DNA from: Lysobacter niastensis
Lineage (GTDB): Bacteria > Pseudomonadota > Gammaproteobacteria > Xanthomonadales > Xanthomonadaceae
NCBI RefSeq assembly: GCF_015453285.1
Contig: NZ_JADLZT010000005.1
Span: 310,001 to 374,000 of the forward strand
Direction: 5' to 3'
DNA: 64,000 nucleotides
This document shows positions 41,962-52,188 of this stretch, piece by piece. The position numbers and the translations under genes are program-made. The number at the start of each line of letters is the position of its first letter. Positions within the stretch are counted from its first letter, which is position 1. The notes under the pieces are model-generated. The model was not told the origin of the DNA. It saw only the letters and a list, made by a program, of their open reading frames with translations, and did not search any database.

Positions 41962-44900
41962 ATGAAGCGCAGTGCCCGCAGTACGGATGGATTCGGTCAG
42001 GCCCGCCTGTTGTGCGGGCTTTTCTTTGCCCTGGTGTTCCTCGACATCGCGCTCGTTGGCTGCAAGCGCGACGCCGACGGCCAGTTGCCGGCAACGTCCG
42101 GCGAGGCGATCAAGGCGCAACGCGAAGAGGTGAAAGGCTTCGCATTGCTTTCCGCCTATCCCGATCAGAAGGGCGACGAGCCGCTCGCGATCGCGCTGGA
42201 GTTCAGTCGGCCGCTGGTGGGCACGCAATCGTTCGACGACCTGCTGGCGATCAGCGACAACAAAGGCGCGGCCGTGAAGGGCAGCTGGGTGCTGTCCGAC
42301 GATGCCAAGGTGCTGCGCTTCCCGCATGTGGAAGCCGACAAGGACTACGTAGTCGTCCTCAAGAGCGGCCTGACCGCAGCCGACGGCCAGCGCCTGGGAC
42401 GCGAGATCCGCAAGCCGGTGCACACCGGCCCGCTCGAGCCGGTCGTGGGCTTCGCATCGCAGGGCAGCGTGCTGCCGGCGCGCGAGAGCCGCGGCTTGCC
42501 GGTGGTGTCGGTGAACGTGCCGGAAGTCGATGTCGAGTTCCTGCGCATCAAGGACAAGGAGCTGCCGAGGTTCTTCGCCGAATACCAGCGCGGCGGCCGG
42601 CGAGGCAGCTGGGAATTGAGCAGCGAGTACGGCGATAAAACGCCGCTGGCGAAGCTGTCCGAACCGGTCTACGTCAATCGCTTCGTGCTGGGTGGCAAGC
42701 CCAACGAGCGTGTGGTGACCTACCTGCCGGTGCAGGACATCCGCGAGTTGCAGCAACCGGGCCTGTACTTCGCGGTGATGAAGCGCCCGGGCCAGTTCAA
42801 GGATCAATTCGAGACCGCATTCTTCACCGTCAGCGATCTGGGCCTGCATACGAGGGCTTACAGGGACAAGCTCTTCGTCCACACCGCTTCGCTCGAGAGC
42901 GGCTCGGCCGTCGCCGGCGTCGAGCTGAAAGTGCTCGACGCTCGCGGCGAGGCGGTGATGAAGGGTGAAACCGACCGAAATGGCAATGCATTGCTTGCCT
43001 ACAAGCTCGATGCCGCGCATGTGCTGGTGGCCCAGCACGGAAACGACGTGTCGATGCTGCCGTTCAACCAGCCAGCGCTGGACCTGTCGGAGTTCGCCGT
43101 CAGTGGTCGCGAACAGGCCTGGTTCGATGTCTTTGCCTGGTCTGGCCGCGATCTCTATCGTCCCGGTGAAACCGTGCGCCTGTCGGCGCTGCTGCGCGAC
43201 CAGGACGGGCGTCCCGTTGCGGGCAAGGGCAAGGCGCTGCAGCCGCTGTTCCTTCGCTACGTGCAGCCCGATGGCAAGACGTTCCTGGAGACGCGGTTGC
43301 AGCCCGATGCGCAGGGCTATGTCCGCCACAGCCAGGTGATTCCCGGTGATGCTGCGACCGGCCGCTGGCGCGTCGAGTTCCGCACCGATCCCGGTAGCAA
43401 GGAAGCCGTGCAGGGCATGACGCTGCGAATCGAGGAGTTCCTGCCGGAGCGGCTGAAGCTCGATCTCGAGGCACCACCGGTGCTGGCGCCGCGTGAACCG
43501 ATACGTCTAGGCGTAGTGGGCGCATACCTGTATGGCGCGCCCGCCGCCGGCAACCGCTTCACCGCCAAGCTTGCCGTCGCGGCCGAGCAGCATCCGCTTG
43601 AGCAATTGCCGGGCTGGTTCTTCGGCGATCCGACCATGGCCTTGCCGAAGGAAGCCAAGGACGTCGTCGACACCAAGCTCGACGCACAGGGCAAGCTGCA
43701 GCAGGACATCGCATTGCCTGCCGAGGCCAAGCCTCTGGCACCGATCGCGGCGATCGTGTCCGGCAGCGTCTACGAAAGCGGTGGCCGCAGCGTCAATCGC
43801 AGCCTCAAGCGCGTGCTTTGGCCAGCCGCCGAGTTGGTCGGCGTGCGCCCGTTGTTCGACGACAAGGAAGGCGCCGACGCCAACGCCAGCGCCGGCTTCG
43901 AACTGGGACGTTTCGGCCGCGACGGAAAGCCGCATCCCGGAAAAGCCCTGCGGGTGACGCTGGTGCGTGAGCATCGCGACTACCACTGGAGCTATGACGA
44001 CGACGGCGACGGCTGGGACTACGACTTCACGCGCCGGTACGAGGACGTCGAGACTCGCACGGTAGACGCCGGCGCATCGCCGCTTCGCATCGACTTCCCG
44101 GTGGAGTGGGGCGACTACCGGCTGGACGTGTTCGATCCGGCCACGCGCCTGACGATGCGCTATCCGTTCACCGCAGGCTGGAGCTGGGAAGACGAAAACC
44201 GCGGCCTCGACGCACGCCCCGACAAGGTCAAGCTCGCCCTCGACAAGACCACGTATCGCGCAGGCGACACGCTCAAGGTCACGCTGACGCCTCCGCACGC
44301 CGGCAAGGGCCTGCTGATGGTCGAGAGCGATCGTATGCTCTACGTGGAAGGGATCGATGCCAAGGCCGGCAGCACGTTCGAGATCCCGGTGACGAAGGAC
44401 TGGGAGCGCCACGACGTCTACGTGACGGCGCTGGTGTTCCGGGGCGGCAGTGCGCCCAGCAGGATCACGCCGGCGCGCGCGGTGGGCGTCGCGCATGTAC
44501 CGATGGACCGGCGCGACCGCAAGCTCGCGGTCGGCCTGTCGCTCCCGGAGCAGATGCGTCCCGAGCGCGATCTGCCGGTGACGGTCAGCGCGCCGCAGTT
44601 GGCCGGGCAGAATGCCTTCGTTACCGTGTCCGCGGTCGATGTCGGCATCCTCAACATCACGCGATTCCCTGTGCCGGACGCCGCTGCGCATTTCTTCGCC
44701 CAGCGCCGGCTCGGGGTGGATGCCTACGACATCTACGGCCGCGTGATCGAAAGTTTCGAAGGCGGCATCGCCAAGATCCGCTTCGGTGGCGACATGGCGC
44801 TGGCGGCCTTGCCGCAGGCACGCCGTCCGACCGCGAAAGTGCAGACCGTGGACCTGTTCACCGGCCCGGTGAAGCTCGATGCCCGTGGCATCGCGCGGAT

Positions 44901-46923
44901 CAACCTGGCAGTGCCGGATTTCAATGGTTCGCTGCGCGTGTCGGCACTGGTCTATTCGGCTGACCGCTACGGCAGCCAGAGCCGCGAGACCGTGGTGCGC
45001 GCACCGCTGCTGGCCGAGGCGAGCCTGCCGCGCGTGCTGGCGCCCGGCGACCGCAGCAGCGTCACGCTGGATGTGCAGAACTTCACCGGCAAGGCCGGCG
45101 AGTTCAAGGTCCAGGTGAGCGGCGAGGGTCCGTTGTCGCTCGCCGATGGCGCACGGACGGCGAAACTGGCGGTAGAAGGCAAGACCACGTACACGTTCCC
45201 GCTGGTCGCGAAGGAGGGCTATGCGACCGCGGCGGTGCGCGTACGGGTCGACGGCAATGGATACCGCGTGGATCGCCGCTACGAGGTGCCGGTGCGTCCC
45301 GCCTGGCCATCGGTGTTGCGCGCGCGCACGCAGGTGCTGGACCGTCTCGCGCCGGTGACGCTTGCACCGGATCTCGCCGAAGGGTTGATGCCGGATTCGG
45401 TCAACGCGCGTCTGTCGGTCAGCGCCTTGCCGCCGATCCCGTTTGGCAGCGCACTCCGCGGCGCCGTCGACTACCCCTATGGCTGTGTGGAGCAGACCAC
45501 CAGCAAGGGCTTCGCCGCGCTCGAACTCGACGAGGCGACCGCGAAGATGCTCGGCACCACTGGCCTCACGGCAACCGCGCGCCGCAATGTGCTGGAGGGC
45601 ACCTTCGGGCGCCTGGCGGCATTGCAGATCGGTTCGGGCCACTACTCGATGTGGGGCGACGGCGACTACGTCAACGCGGTGCTCACGCCTTACGTCGCCG
45701 AGTTCTTGCTGGACGCGCGCGAAGGCGGATTCGCGGTGCCCGAGACGCTTCTGCAGAAGACGCTGAAGGTGCTCAACGAGGATCTGCTCTCCGGTGGCGT
45801 GCCGTTCTTCGGCTACGACCGGCGCGAACACCTGAAGTTCGCCTACCAGGCCTACGCAGGCTATGCACTGGCGCGCGTGAACCGTGCTCCGCTCGGGACG
45901 TTGCGCGCGCTCTACGACAACGAGCGCAAGAACAGCCTGACCGGTCTGCCGCTGGTGCATCTGGGGCTGGCGTTGTCGTTGCAGGGCGACAAGGCGAGAG
46001 GCGCCAAGGCGATCGCCGAAGGCTTCGCGCGCGATCCGTCGGCGCGTCCGATGTACATGGCCGACTATGGCAGCCGTCTGCGCGACGACGCATTGATGAT
46101 CGCGCTGCTGCACGAGCACGGCCTGTCCACGCCCGAGTACGACGCCCGCGCCGTGGCGTTGGGCAAGGAGCTGGATGCGAGACGCCGCAGCCCCTGGCTA
46201 TGGTTGAGCACGCAGGAGCAGGTGGCACTGGCGCGGCTGGGCAGGGCGCTGATGGCCGACCAGGGCAAGGAGATCTCGGGGCAATGGAAGGTCGGCGACG
46301 CCGTATCCGCCGCCATGCCTGCGAAGTACATCGGCCGCCAGTTCGATCGGGGCATGCTCGATCGCGGCGTGAGCTTCGCCCCGCAAGGCCAGCCCCCGCT
46401 CTATGCCAGCCTCGAGGTCGCGGGTGTCCCGCGGCGCGCGCCCGAAGCCGACGACTCGGCCATCAAGGTCGTGCGCAAGTACTACACGATGCAGGGCCAG
46501 CCATGGGAGGGCGGCAAGCTGGAGGAGGGCGAGGCGTTGATCGTGCAGGTCGGCATCACCGCCCGCCAGCCGATGCCCGATGCGCTGCTGACCGACCTGC
46601 TGCCGGCCGGGCTGGAGATCGAGAACTTCAATCTCGGCGACGGCAAGCAATGGGCCGGCGTGGTGATCGACGGCATCGAAATCAGCGATCGCGACGAGGC
46701 CGCGCAGGTACGCCACGAGGAGTTCCGCGATGATCGCTACGTCGCCGCGCTCAAGCTCGATACCGGCGACACGGCCCGCGTGTTCTATCTCGTGCGTGCG
46801 GTGACCCCGGGCACCTACACGGTGCCGCCGCCGCTGGTGGAGGACATGTACCGTCCGGAACTCCGCGGTGTCGGCAGGTCGGTACCGGCTTCGCTGACGG
46901 TGACGCAGCCGGGAAGCAGGTGA
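41962..46923 (+). CDS. Bacterial alpha-2-macroglobulin lipoprotein
   Basis: This 1653-residue protein is a bacterial alpha-2-macroglobulin that traps proteases in the periplasm. The signal peptide ends in a lipobox (DIALVGC), so it is a lipoprotein. The family layout follows: macroglobulin domains (about 60-780), a bait region and thioester region. The thioester is intact: Cys1175-Val-Glu-Gln1178 in YPYGCVEQTTSKG. The start at 41962 (GGGAGG upstream) gives the lipobox. The pbpC gene overlaps its stop by four bases, the classic pairing in which the inhibitor would guard the cell wall when PBP1C repairs it. Confidence 0.95.
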   Translation: MKRSARSTDGFGQARLLCGLFFALVFLDIALVGCKRDADGQLPATSGEAIKAQREEVKGFALLSAYPDQKGDEPLAIALEFSRPLVGTQSFDDLLAISDNKGAAVKGSWVLSDDAKVLRFPHVEADKDYVVVLKSGLTAADGQRLGREIRKPVHTGPLEPVVGFASQGSVLPARESRGLPVVSVNVPEVDVEFLRIKDKELPRFFAEYQRGGRRGSWELSSEYGDKTPLAKLSEPVYVNRFVLGGKPNERVVTYLPVQDIRELQQPGLYFAVMKRPGQFKDQFETAFFTVSDLGLHTRAYRDKLFVHTASLESGSAVAGVELKVLDARGEAVMKGETDRNGNALLAYKLDAAHVLVAQHGNDVSMLPFNQPALDLSEFAVSGREQAWFDVFAWSGRDLYRPGETVRLSALLRDQDGRPVAGKGKALQPLFLRYVQPDGKTFLETRLQPDAQGYVRHSQVIPGDAATGRWRVEFRTDPGSKEAVQGMTLRIEEFLPERLKLDLEAPPVLAPREPIRLGVVGAYLYGAPAAGNRFTAKLAVAAEQHPLEQLPGWFFGDPTMALPKEAKDVVDTKLDAQGKLQQDIALPAEAKPLAPIAAIVSGSVYESGGRSVNRSLKRVLWPAAELVGVRPLFDDKEGADANASAGFELGRFGRDGKPHPGKALRVTLVREHRDYHWSYDDDGDGWDYDFTRRYEDVETRTVDAGASPLRIDFPVEWGDYRLDVFDPATRLTMRYPFTAGWSWEDENRGLDARPDKVKLALDKTTYRAGDTLKVTLTPPHAGKGLLMVESDRMLYVEGIDAKAGSTFEIPVTKDWERHDVYVTALVFRGGSAPSRITPARAVGVAHVPMDRRDRKLAVGLSLPEQMRPERDLPVTVSAPQLAGQNAFVTVSAVDVGILNITRFPVPDAAAHFFAQRRLGVDAYDIYGRVIESFEGGIAKIRFGGDMALAALPQARRPTAKVQTVDLFTGPVKLDARGIARINLAVPDFNGSLRVSALVYSADRYGSQSRETVVRAPLLAEASLPRVLAPGDRSSVTLDVQNFTGKAGEFKVQVSGEGPLSLADGARTAKLAVEGKTTYTFPLVAKEGYATAAVRVRVDGNGYRVDRRYEVPVRPAWPSVLRARTQVLDRLAPVTLAPDLAEGLMPDSVNARLSVSALPPIPFGSALRGAVDYPYGCVEQTTSKGFAALELDEATAKMLGTTGLTATARRNVLEGTFGRLAALQIGSGHYSMWGDGDYVNAVLTPYVAEFLLDAREGGFAVPETLLQKTLKVLNEDLLSGGVPFFGYDRREHLKFAYQAYAGYALARVNRAPLGTLRALYDNERKNSLTGLPLVHLGLALSLQGDKARGAKAIAEGFARDPSARPMYMADYGSRLRDDALMIALLHEHGLSTPEYDARAVALGKELDARRRSPWLWLSTQEQVALARLGRALMADQGKEISGQWKVGDAVSAAMPAKYIGRQFDRGMLDRGVSFAPQGQPPLYASLEVAGVPRRAPEADDSAIKVVRKYYTMQGQPWEGGKLEEGEALIVQVGITARQPMPDALLTDLLPAGLEIENFNLGDGKQWAGVVIDGIEISDRDEAAQVRHEEFRDDRYVAALKLDTGDTARVFYLVRAVTPGTYTVPPPLVEDMYRPELRGVGRSVPASLTVTQPGSR

Positions 46924-49256
46924 AGCGACCACGCCGCCTTGGACTGAAGGCCCTGCTCGCGGCGATGTCGTTCGCGATCGCCGCGATGCTGCTCGATCTC
47001 GCGTTTCCGCTTCCGTTGCCGCACGACCGGGATGGGGGAGCTGTCGTCGTGGCGCGCGACGGCTCGCCTTTGCGCGCATTCGCCGATGGCGATGGCGCCT
47101 GGCGCTATCCCGTGGCGGCCGGCCAGGTATCCCCGCTGTATCTGCAGGCCCTGCTGAACTACGAGGACCGCTGGTTCCGCTGGCACCCGGGCATCAACCC
47201 GGTGTCGCTGCTGCGCGCGGGCGGGCAATGGCTTCGCCACGGCCGCGTCGTGTCGGGCGGCTCGACATTGACGATGCAGGTCGCGCGCATCCTCGATCCG
47301 CATGCGCGCACGCCGTTCGGAAAGGCCAGGCAGTTGCTGCGTGCCCTCCAGTTGGAAGCGCATCTGTCGAAGGACGAGATCCTTGCGCTGTACCTCAATC
47401 GCGCGCCGTTCGGCGGCACCGTCGAGGGCGTGGAAGCCGCCAGTTGGGCCTATCTAGGCAAGCCCGCATCGCGACTGTCGCATGCCGAAGCAGCGCTGTT
47501 GGCCGTGCTGCCGCAGGCGCCGAGCCGATTGCGCCCGGATCGCGAACCCGAACGTGCGCGCGTGGCACGCGACAAGGTGCTCGCGCGCATGGCTTCGCTC
47601 GGCGCTTGGTCCAACTCGGACGTGGCCGAAGCCCGCATCGAACCGGTCGTCGCGCGCTCGCTGCATCCGCCTCGCCATGCACCGCTGCTGGCGCAGCGCC
47701 TGCGCAGCGAGTCGCCTCGTGCAACGCGCGTCGTCAGCACGCTCGACCTCGAACTGCAGCGCACGCTGGAGGAGCGCGTCACGGCCTATTTCTCGCAATT
47801 GCCCGAACGAACGTCGGCGGCGCTGCTGGTCGTCGACAACGCCACGCTGGAAGCGCGCGCCTACGTCGGATCGGTCGACTTCACCGATGCGGCGCGGCTC
47901 GGACACGTCGACATGGTGCGGGCTTCGCGCTCGCCGGGATCCACGCTGAAGCCGTTCCTCTACGGCCTTGCGCTCGATGACGGACTGATCCACTCCGAAA
48001 GCCTGCTCGTAGACGCGCCGCAGTCGTTCGGCGATTACCGGCCCGGCAATTTCGATTCGGAATTCAACGGTCCCGTCGGCGTGGCCGAGGCGTTGAGGCT
48101 TTCGCTCAATGTGCCGGCCGTCGATCTGTTGGACCGAGTCGGGCCTGCGCGTTTCTCGGCCCGGCTGGCGCACGCTGGAATTCGACTGGAATGGCCGCCG
48201 GGGGCCGGACCGAACCTGGCGATGATTCTCGGTGGAACCGGTGCCCGGCTTGAGGATCTGGTGGGTGCCTATGCCGCGCTCAACCGTGAGGGAATCACCG
48301 GGAGAGTGCGCTACACGACGTCGGCACCGCGCGTCGAGCGGCGGCTGATGTCGCCGGGTGCGGCCTGGATCGTGCGCGAGATGCTGCAGGCCAATCCGCG
48401 GCCGGGAAGCGTCGCTGATGCGTTCGATGCTCGTGGGCCGCGTGTGGCGTGGAAGACCGGGACCAGCTACGGCTTCCGCGACGCATGGGCGCTCGGCACG
48501 ACGCGGCGCTACACCGTGGGCGTGTGGGTGGGGCGTCCCGATGGCACGCCGTTGCCGGGCCAGTACGGCGCGGTGACCGCGCTGCCACTGCTGTTCGAGG
48601 TGGTCGACAGCTTGCCGCATGGGCGCGGCGATGACGTGCCACGACCGCCGCCGCCCGGCGTGGCCTTGGCCGACGTGTGCTGGCCGCTGGGGTTGCCGCC
48701 CGATCCGCAGGCGCCGCAGTTGTGCCACAAGCGCAGGGAGGCGTGGACGCTGGACGGTTCGGTGCCGCCCACGTTTGCCGAGCGTGATGCGCGGCTATGG
48801 AATGCCGGGCTGGAGCGCTTCGATGTCGACGCGGACAGCGGCCTGCGCCTGTCGGCGGAATGCGCTCTTCCGCACCGGCGTCGATCCGTGCAGGTTGCGC
48901 GCTGGCCGGCATTGGCCGCGCCGTGGCTCACGGCCGAGCTTCGTGCGGCTTCGCGCCTGCCGGCGTTGTCACCGGACTGCCCGGGCGACGGACGCGACGC
49001 GGCTGCGGAGCTGCGCATCGAAGGACTGGCCGATCGCGCCACGCTGGCCAGCGCCAATGGAAACTCGCTCAACCTGTCCTTGCGCGCCATCGGAACGGAG
49101 GCGCGGGTGCGTTGGCTGCTCGATGGACGCCTCGTTGCCGAAACCGCAGGCGATGCGCGCTTCGCCCACCGTTTCGACGAAGCGGGCGAGCACACGCTGA
49201 CGGCGCTTGCCGACAGCGGTGCGTGGTCGCGGTTGCAGTTCCGGGTGCTTCGCTGA
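46920..49256 (+). CDS. pbpC: Penicillin-binding protein 1C
   Basis: This 778-residue bifunctional PBP1C has one N-terminal membrane helix. Its glycosyltransferase domain carries the catalytic Glu in NYEDRWFRWHPG and the segment GGSTLTMQVARI. The transpeptidase domain has SxxK at Ser341-Lys344 (SPGSTLKP), LSLN and KTGTSYGFRD motifs. A C-terminal extension with the PBP1C-type domain (about 680-778) completes the protein. The GTG start overlaps the macroglobulin stop (GTGA), so the two are translated together. Confidence 0.95.
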   Translation: MKRPRRLGLKALLAAMSFAIAAMLLDLAFPLPLPHDRDGGAVVVARDGSPLRAFADGDGAWRYPVAAGQVSPLYLQALLNYEDRWFRWHPGINPVSLLRAGGQWLRHGRVVSGGSTLTMQVARILDPHARTPFGKARQLLRALQLEAHLSKDEILALYLNRAPFGGTVEGVEAASWAYLGKPASRLSHAEAALLAVLPQAPSRLRPDREPERARVARDKVLARMASLGAWSNSDVAEARIEPVVARSLHPPRHAPLLAQRLRSESPRATRVVSTLDLELQRTLEERVTAYFSQLPERTSAALLVVDNATLEARAYVGSVDFTDAARLGHVDMVRASRSPGSTLKPFLYGLALDDGLIHSESLLVDAPQSFGDYRPGNFDSEFNGPVGVAEALRLSLNVPAVDLLDRVGPARFSARLAHAGIRLEWPPGAGPNLAMILGGTGARLEDLVGAYAALNREGITGRVRYTTSAPRVERRLMSPGAAWIVREMLQANPRPGSVADAFDARGPRVAWKTGTSYGFRDAWALGTTRRYTVGVWVGRPDGTPLPGQYGAVTALPLLFEVVDSLPHGRGDDVPRPPPPGVALADVCWPLGLPPDPQAPQLCHKRREAWTLDGSVPPTFAERDARLWNAGLERFDVDADSGLRLSAECALPHRRRSVQVARWPALAAPWLTAELRAASRLPALSPDCPGDGRDAAAELRIEGLADRATLASANGNSLNLSLRAIGTEARVRWLLDGRLVAETAGDARFAHRFDEAGEHTLTALADSGAWSRLQFRVLR

Positions 49257-49259
49257 CGC

Positions 49260-49739
49260 TTACGGAAGCTCGGCCAGCATCTGTTCGGCTGACGACACGC
49301 GGAACTCGCCGGGAGCCTCCACGTTGAGCAGGCGCACGATGCCGTCTTCGGCATAGAGCGCGAAGCGGCGCGAGCGCGTGCCCATGCCGTAGCCGCTGGC
49401 ATCGAGTTCCAGCCCCAGTGCGCGCGTGAAATCGGCGTTACCGTCGGCCAGCATCATCAGGCCTTCGGGCACATGCTGGCTCTGGCCCCAGGCCTGCATC
49501 ACGAAAGGATCGTTCACGGCCATGCACGCGACATCGACGCCCTTGCGGCGAAATTCCTCGAAGTGCTGCACGTAGCCGGGTAGGTGCTTTTCAGAGCAGG
49601 TCGGGGTGAAAGCGCCGGGCACGGCGAACAGAACGACCTTGCGGCCATCGAACAGGGCGTTGGTGTCGACGCTTTCGACACCGTCGCGGATGCGTTGAAG
49701 CACGACTTCGGGAAGGGAGTCGCCTACCTGGATGCTCAT
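49260..49739 (-). CDS. Peroxiredoxin, Prx5 type
   Basis: This 159-residue peroxiredoxin of the Prx5 group has the peroxidatic cysteine Cys48 in VPGAFTPTCSEKHLPGY, which reduces hydrogen peroxide and organic peroxides. The single visible family cysteine pair partner is uncertain; Cys72 (VACMAVND) is another cysteine. Typical segments PGYVQHFEEFRRKGVDVACM and MGTRSRRFALYAEDGIV (in part) are present. No signal peptide, so cytoplasmic. It converges with pbpC, three bases apart. Confidence 0.92.
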   Translation of the reverse strand: MSIQVGDSLPEVVLQRIRDGVESVDTNALFDGRKVVLFAVPGAFTPTCSEKHLPGYVQHFEEFRRKGVDVACMAVNDPFVMQAWGQSQHVPEGLMMLADGNADFTRALGLELDASGYGMGTRSRRFALYAEDGIVRLLNVEAPGEFRVSSAEQMLAELP

Positions 49740-49887
49740 GGGAATCTCCTGAGGGATGCGGACAGTCTAGGCGTCCGGACGTTAACCCGGACGTCACGAC
49801 TTGAAATCGGCGCGGTGGCTGCCATTGTGGGCGGGGAGTGCGTCCTGCGTTCCTTCGATCATGCAGGACAGGCCAGAGGAGCCGTCG

Positions 49888-50751
49888 ATGCAGTTCAAGG
49901 ATTACTACCAGACACTGGGCGTCGAGCCCAACGCGGGCGAGGCCGAGATCAAGACGGCGTACCGCCGCTTGGCGCGCAAGTACCACCCCGACGTCAGCAA
50001 AGAAGCCGGCGCGGAGGACAAGTTCAAGGCCGTCAATGAGGCCTATGAGGCATTGCGCGACCCGGAGAAGCGCGCGGCCTACGACCAGCTGCGCGCGCGC
50101 GGTTATCGTCCCGGCGATGAAGTGCAGCCGCCTCCGGGCGGTTTCGGCGGTGGTTTTGGTGGCGTGGATTTCGAGGAAATCTTCGCCGGTGGCGGCGCAG
50201 GCGGCGGCTTCAGCGACTTCTTCGAGAGCCTGTTCGGACGCCAGCGCGGACCGGCACCGCGAGGTGACACGCGCGCGAAGCTCGCGGTATCGCTGGAAGT
50301 GGTGCACGACGGCGGCAGCGTACGCATCTCGATCAACAACAAGACCCTCGATGTGCGAGTGCCCAAGGGGATTCGCCCGGGGCAGAAGATCCGGCTGGCG
50401 GGGCAGGGTCCGCACGGCGACCTGCTGCTGGAAATCGAGTACGCCGCGCACCCGCAGTTCGAGGTCGACGGCCGCAACGTCATCCATGTGCTGCCGCTGG
50501 CGCCATGGGAGGCTGCGCTCGGCGCGACGATCAGCGTGCCCACGCTGGGCGGGGCAGTCGAGCTGAAGATCCCGGCCAATTCCGAAGCCGGACGCAAGCT
50601 GCGCCTGCGCGGCCGTGGCCTGCCGGGCAATCCGCCGGGAGACCAGATCGTCGAACTGGAGGTGCTGGCTCCGCGCGCCCACACCGATGAGCAGCGGGCG
50701 GCCTACGAAACGATGCGGGAAGCGTTCGGCGACGACTGGCGCCGCGCCTGA
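49888..50751 (+). CDS. CbpA-like DnaJ-class co-chaperone
   Basis: This 287-residue J-domain protein has the J-domain at residues 1-70 with the HPD motif in ARKYHPDVSKEAG, a Gly/Phe-rich linker (FGGGFGG, about 80-125) and a C-terminal substrate-binding domain (about 130-275). There is no zinc-finger, which separates it from DnaJ and places it with CbpA-type co-chaperones that stimulate DnaK and may bind curved DNA. The start at 49888 was chosen over 49801 because it begins directly with the J-domain (MQFKDYYQTLGVEP). Confidence 0.92.
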   Translation: MQFKDYYQTLGVEPNAGEAEIKTAYRRLARKYHPDVSKEAGAEDKFKAVNEAYEALRDPEKRAAYDQLRARGYRPGDEVQPPPGGFGGGFGGVDFEEIFAGGGAGGGFSDFFESLFGRQRGPAPRGDTRAKLAVSLEVVHDGGSVRISINNKTLDVRVPKGIRPGQKIRLAGQGPHGDLLLEIEYAAHPQFEVDGRNVIHVLPLAPWEAALGATISVPTLGGAVELKIPANSEAGRKLRLRGRGLPGNPPGDQIVELEVLAPRAHTDEQRAAYETMREAFGDDWRRA

Positions 50752-50758
50752 GCTTGGC

Positions 50759-51124
50759 TCAGGCCGGCAGCAGCTGGCGGATGATGTCGGCCAGGTCGCC
50801 TTCGCTGAAAGGCTTGGTCAGGTAGGCCTTCGCGCCCTGGCGCATGCCCCAGACACGGTCGGTGTCCTGGTCCTTGGTGGTGACCAGGACGATCGGGATC
50901 TTGCTCGTGGCCGGATCGCGGGTGATCGAGCGGGTGGCCTGGAACCCGTTGAGGTTCGGCATCACCACGTCCATCAGGATCAGGTCGGGAAGCTCGCGCT
51001 TGGCCGCCTCGACACCGGCGGCGCCATCCTCGGCGGTAACGGCTTCATGACCGAGCTTCTCGACAATGCGGCGAATGCCCATCAACTGCGACGGCGAATC
51101 GTCGACGATCAGAATGCGCGCCAT
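50759..51124 (-). CDS. pilH: PilH-like twitching-motility response regulator
   Basis: This 121-residue stand-alone receiver has the phospho-acceptor Asp52 (LILMDVVMPNLNG), acidic pair Asp8-Asp9 (ILIVDDS), a Thr in VLVTTKDQD and the conserved Lys in YLTKPFSE. The beginning MARILIVDDSPSQLMGIRRI matches PilH/PilG-type regulators that act in type IV pilus chemotaxis systems. No partner kinase gene is nearby, so PilH rather than PilG is a best guess. The start was chosen as the ATG that gives this canonical N terminus. Confidence 0.78.
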   Translation of the reverse strand: MARILIVDDSPSQLMGIRRIVEKLGHEAVTAEDGAAGVEAAKRELPDLILMDVVMPNLNGFQATRSITRDPATSKIPIVLVTTKDQDTDRVWGMRQGAKAYLTKPFSEGDLADIIRQLLPA

Positions 51125-51194
51125 GTGGTTCCCCCGGGAGACTGCATCGATTGTAGCGAGGCGAAACCAGCCCGCATAGACGGGCCGATCGCGC

Positions 51195-52184
51195 TTAGAA
51201 CGTGACCAGCGTCCGCCCGAAGGAGCCTCCGGCAAGCATGGTTGCGAACACGTCCGGCAGTCCCTCCAGTCCGGTTTCGCGCGTGCGGATGCGATCCAGG
51301 TGGCGCGGCTTCCAGTCGCTCGCAAGGTGCTGCCACACCGCTTCGCGGATGTCGCGGGCGGTTCCAGCGGAGGCCACGCCCAGCAGCGACACGCCACGGA
51401 TAATGAAGGGCATCACCGTCGTGCCCAGGTCGGCCGACGCGGCGAGTCCGGCGCTGGCGACGTTGCCGTAGGGCGAGGTCTGCGCCAGCAGGCTGGCCAG
51501 CATCGGTCCGCCGACATTGTCGAGGCCGCCGCCGAAGCGTGCGGACTCCATCGGGCGCGCGGTCGCGAGTGCATCGCGGCCCAGTACCTGGGTCGCGCCG
51601 ATCGAGGTGAGGTAGTCCGCGTGCTCGGCCTTGCCGCTGATCGCGTGCACTTCGAATCCGGCTCGGCTGAAGATGTCGACCGCAAGCGAGCCGACGCCAC
51701 CGGTCGCGCCGGTGACGGCCAGCGGACCGAGGTCCGGCGTCTGCCGGTTCTCGCGCATCCGGAACAGCGCAAGCGCCGCGGTGAAGCCGGCGGTGCCGAG
51801 GATCATGCTTTCGCGCAGGCTCAGGCCCTTGGGCAGCGGAATCACCCACTGCGCTTCCAGTCGCGCGTACTCGCCATAGCCACCGTCGCGCGTCTCGCTG
51901 AGGCCACAGCCGGTGACGAGCACTTCGTCGCCTTCCTTGAACCCGGGATCGGTCGAGGCCACCACGTGGCCGGCGACGTCGATGCCTCCGACCAGCGGGA
52001 AGCGGCGCAGGATCTTGCCCTGGCCGGTGCCGGCCAAAGCGTCCTTGAAGTTGACCGACGAGTACGCCGCCTTGACGACGACCTCGCCCGGCGCAAGGTC
52101 GTCGAGCGCGAGTGTCTCCACGCCGCTGCGATAGCCGGATTCATCGTTGTGGATGCGGAACGCCTGGAATCGTACGTCGTTCAT
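51195..52184 (-). CDS. acuI: YhdH/YhfP-family quinone oxidoreductase (AcuI type)
   Basis: This 329-residue medium-chain dehydrogenase/reductase of the YhdH/AcuI type lacks catalytic zinc. It has a GroES-like N-terminal domain (SSVNFKDALAGTGQGKI) and an NADPH-binding segment VTGATGGVGSLAVDIFSRAG. Characterised relatives reduce acrylyl-CoA or quinones. The physiological substrate here cannot be read from sequence. It follows the gene for an unknown secreted protein by four bases on the same strand. Confidence 0.82.
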   Translation of the reverse strand: MNDVRFQAFRIHNDESGYRSGVETLALDDLAPGEVVVKAAYSSVNFKDALAGTGQGKILRRFPLVGGIDVAGHVVASTDPGFKEGDEVLVTGCGLSETRDGGYGEYARLEAQWVIPLPKGLSLRESMILGTAGFTAALALFRMRENRQTPDLGPLAVTGATGGVGSLAVDIFSRAGFEVHAISGKAEHADYLTSIGATQVLGRDALATARPMESARFGGGLDNVGGPMLASLLAQTSPYGNVASAGLAASADLGTTVMPFIIRGVSLLGVASAGTARDIREAVWQHLASDWKPRHLDRIRTRETGLEGLPDVFATMLAGGSFGRTLVTF

Positions 52185-52188
52185 TGCG

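Noticed and set aside
43507-46119. An 870-residue open frame opposite the macroglobulin gene
   Set aside because: Mirror of a confirmed gene with intact thioester motif; no support for an antisense protein.
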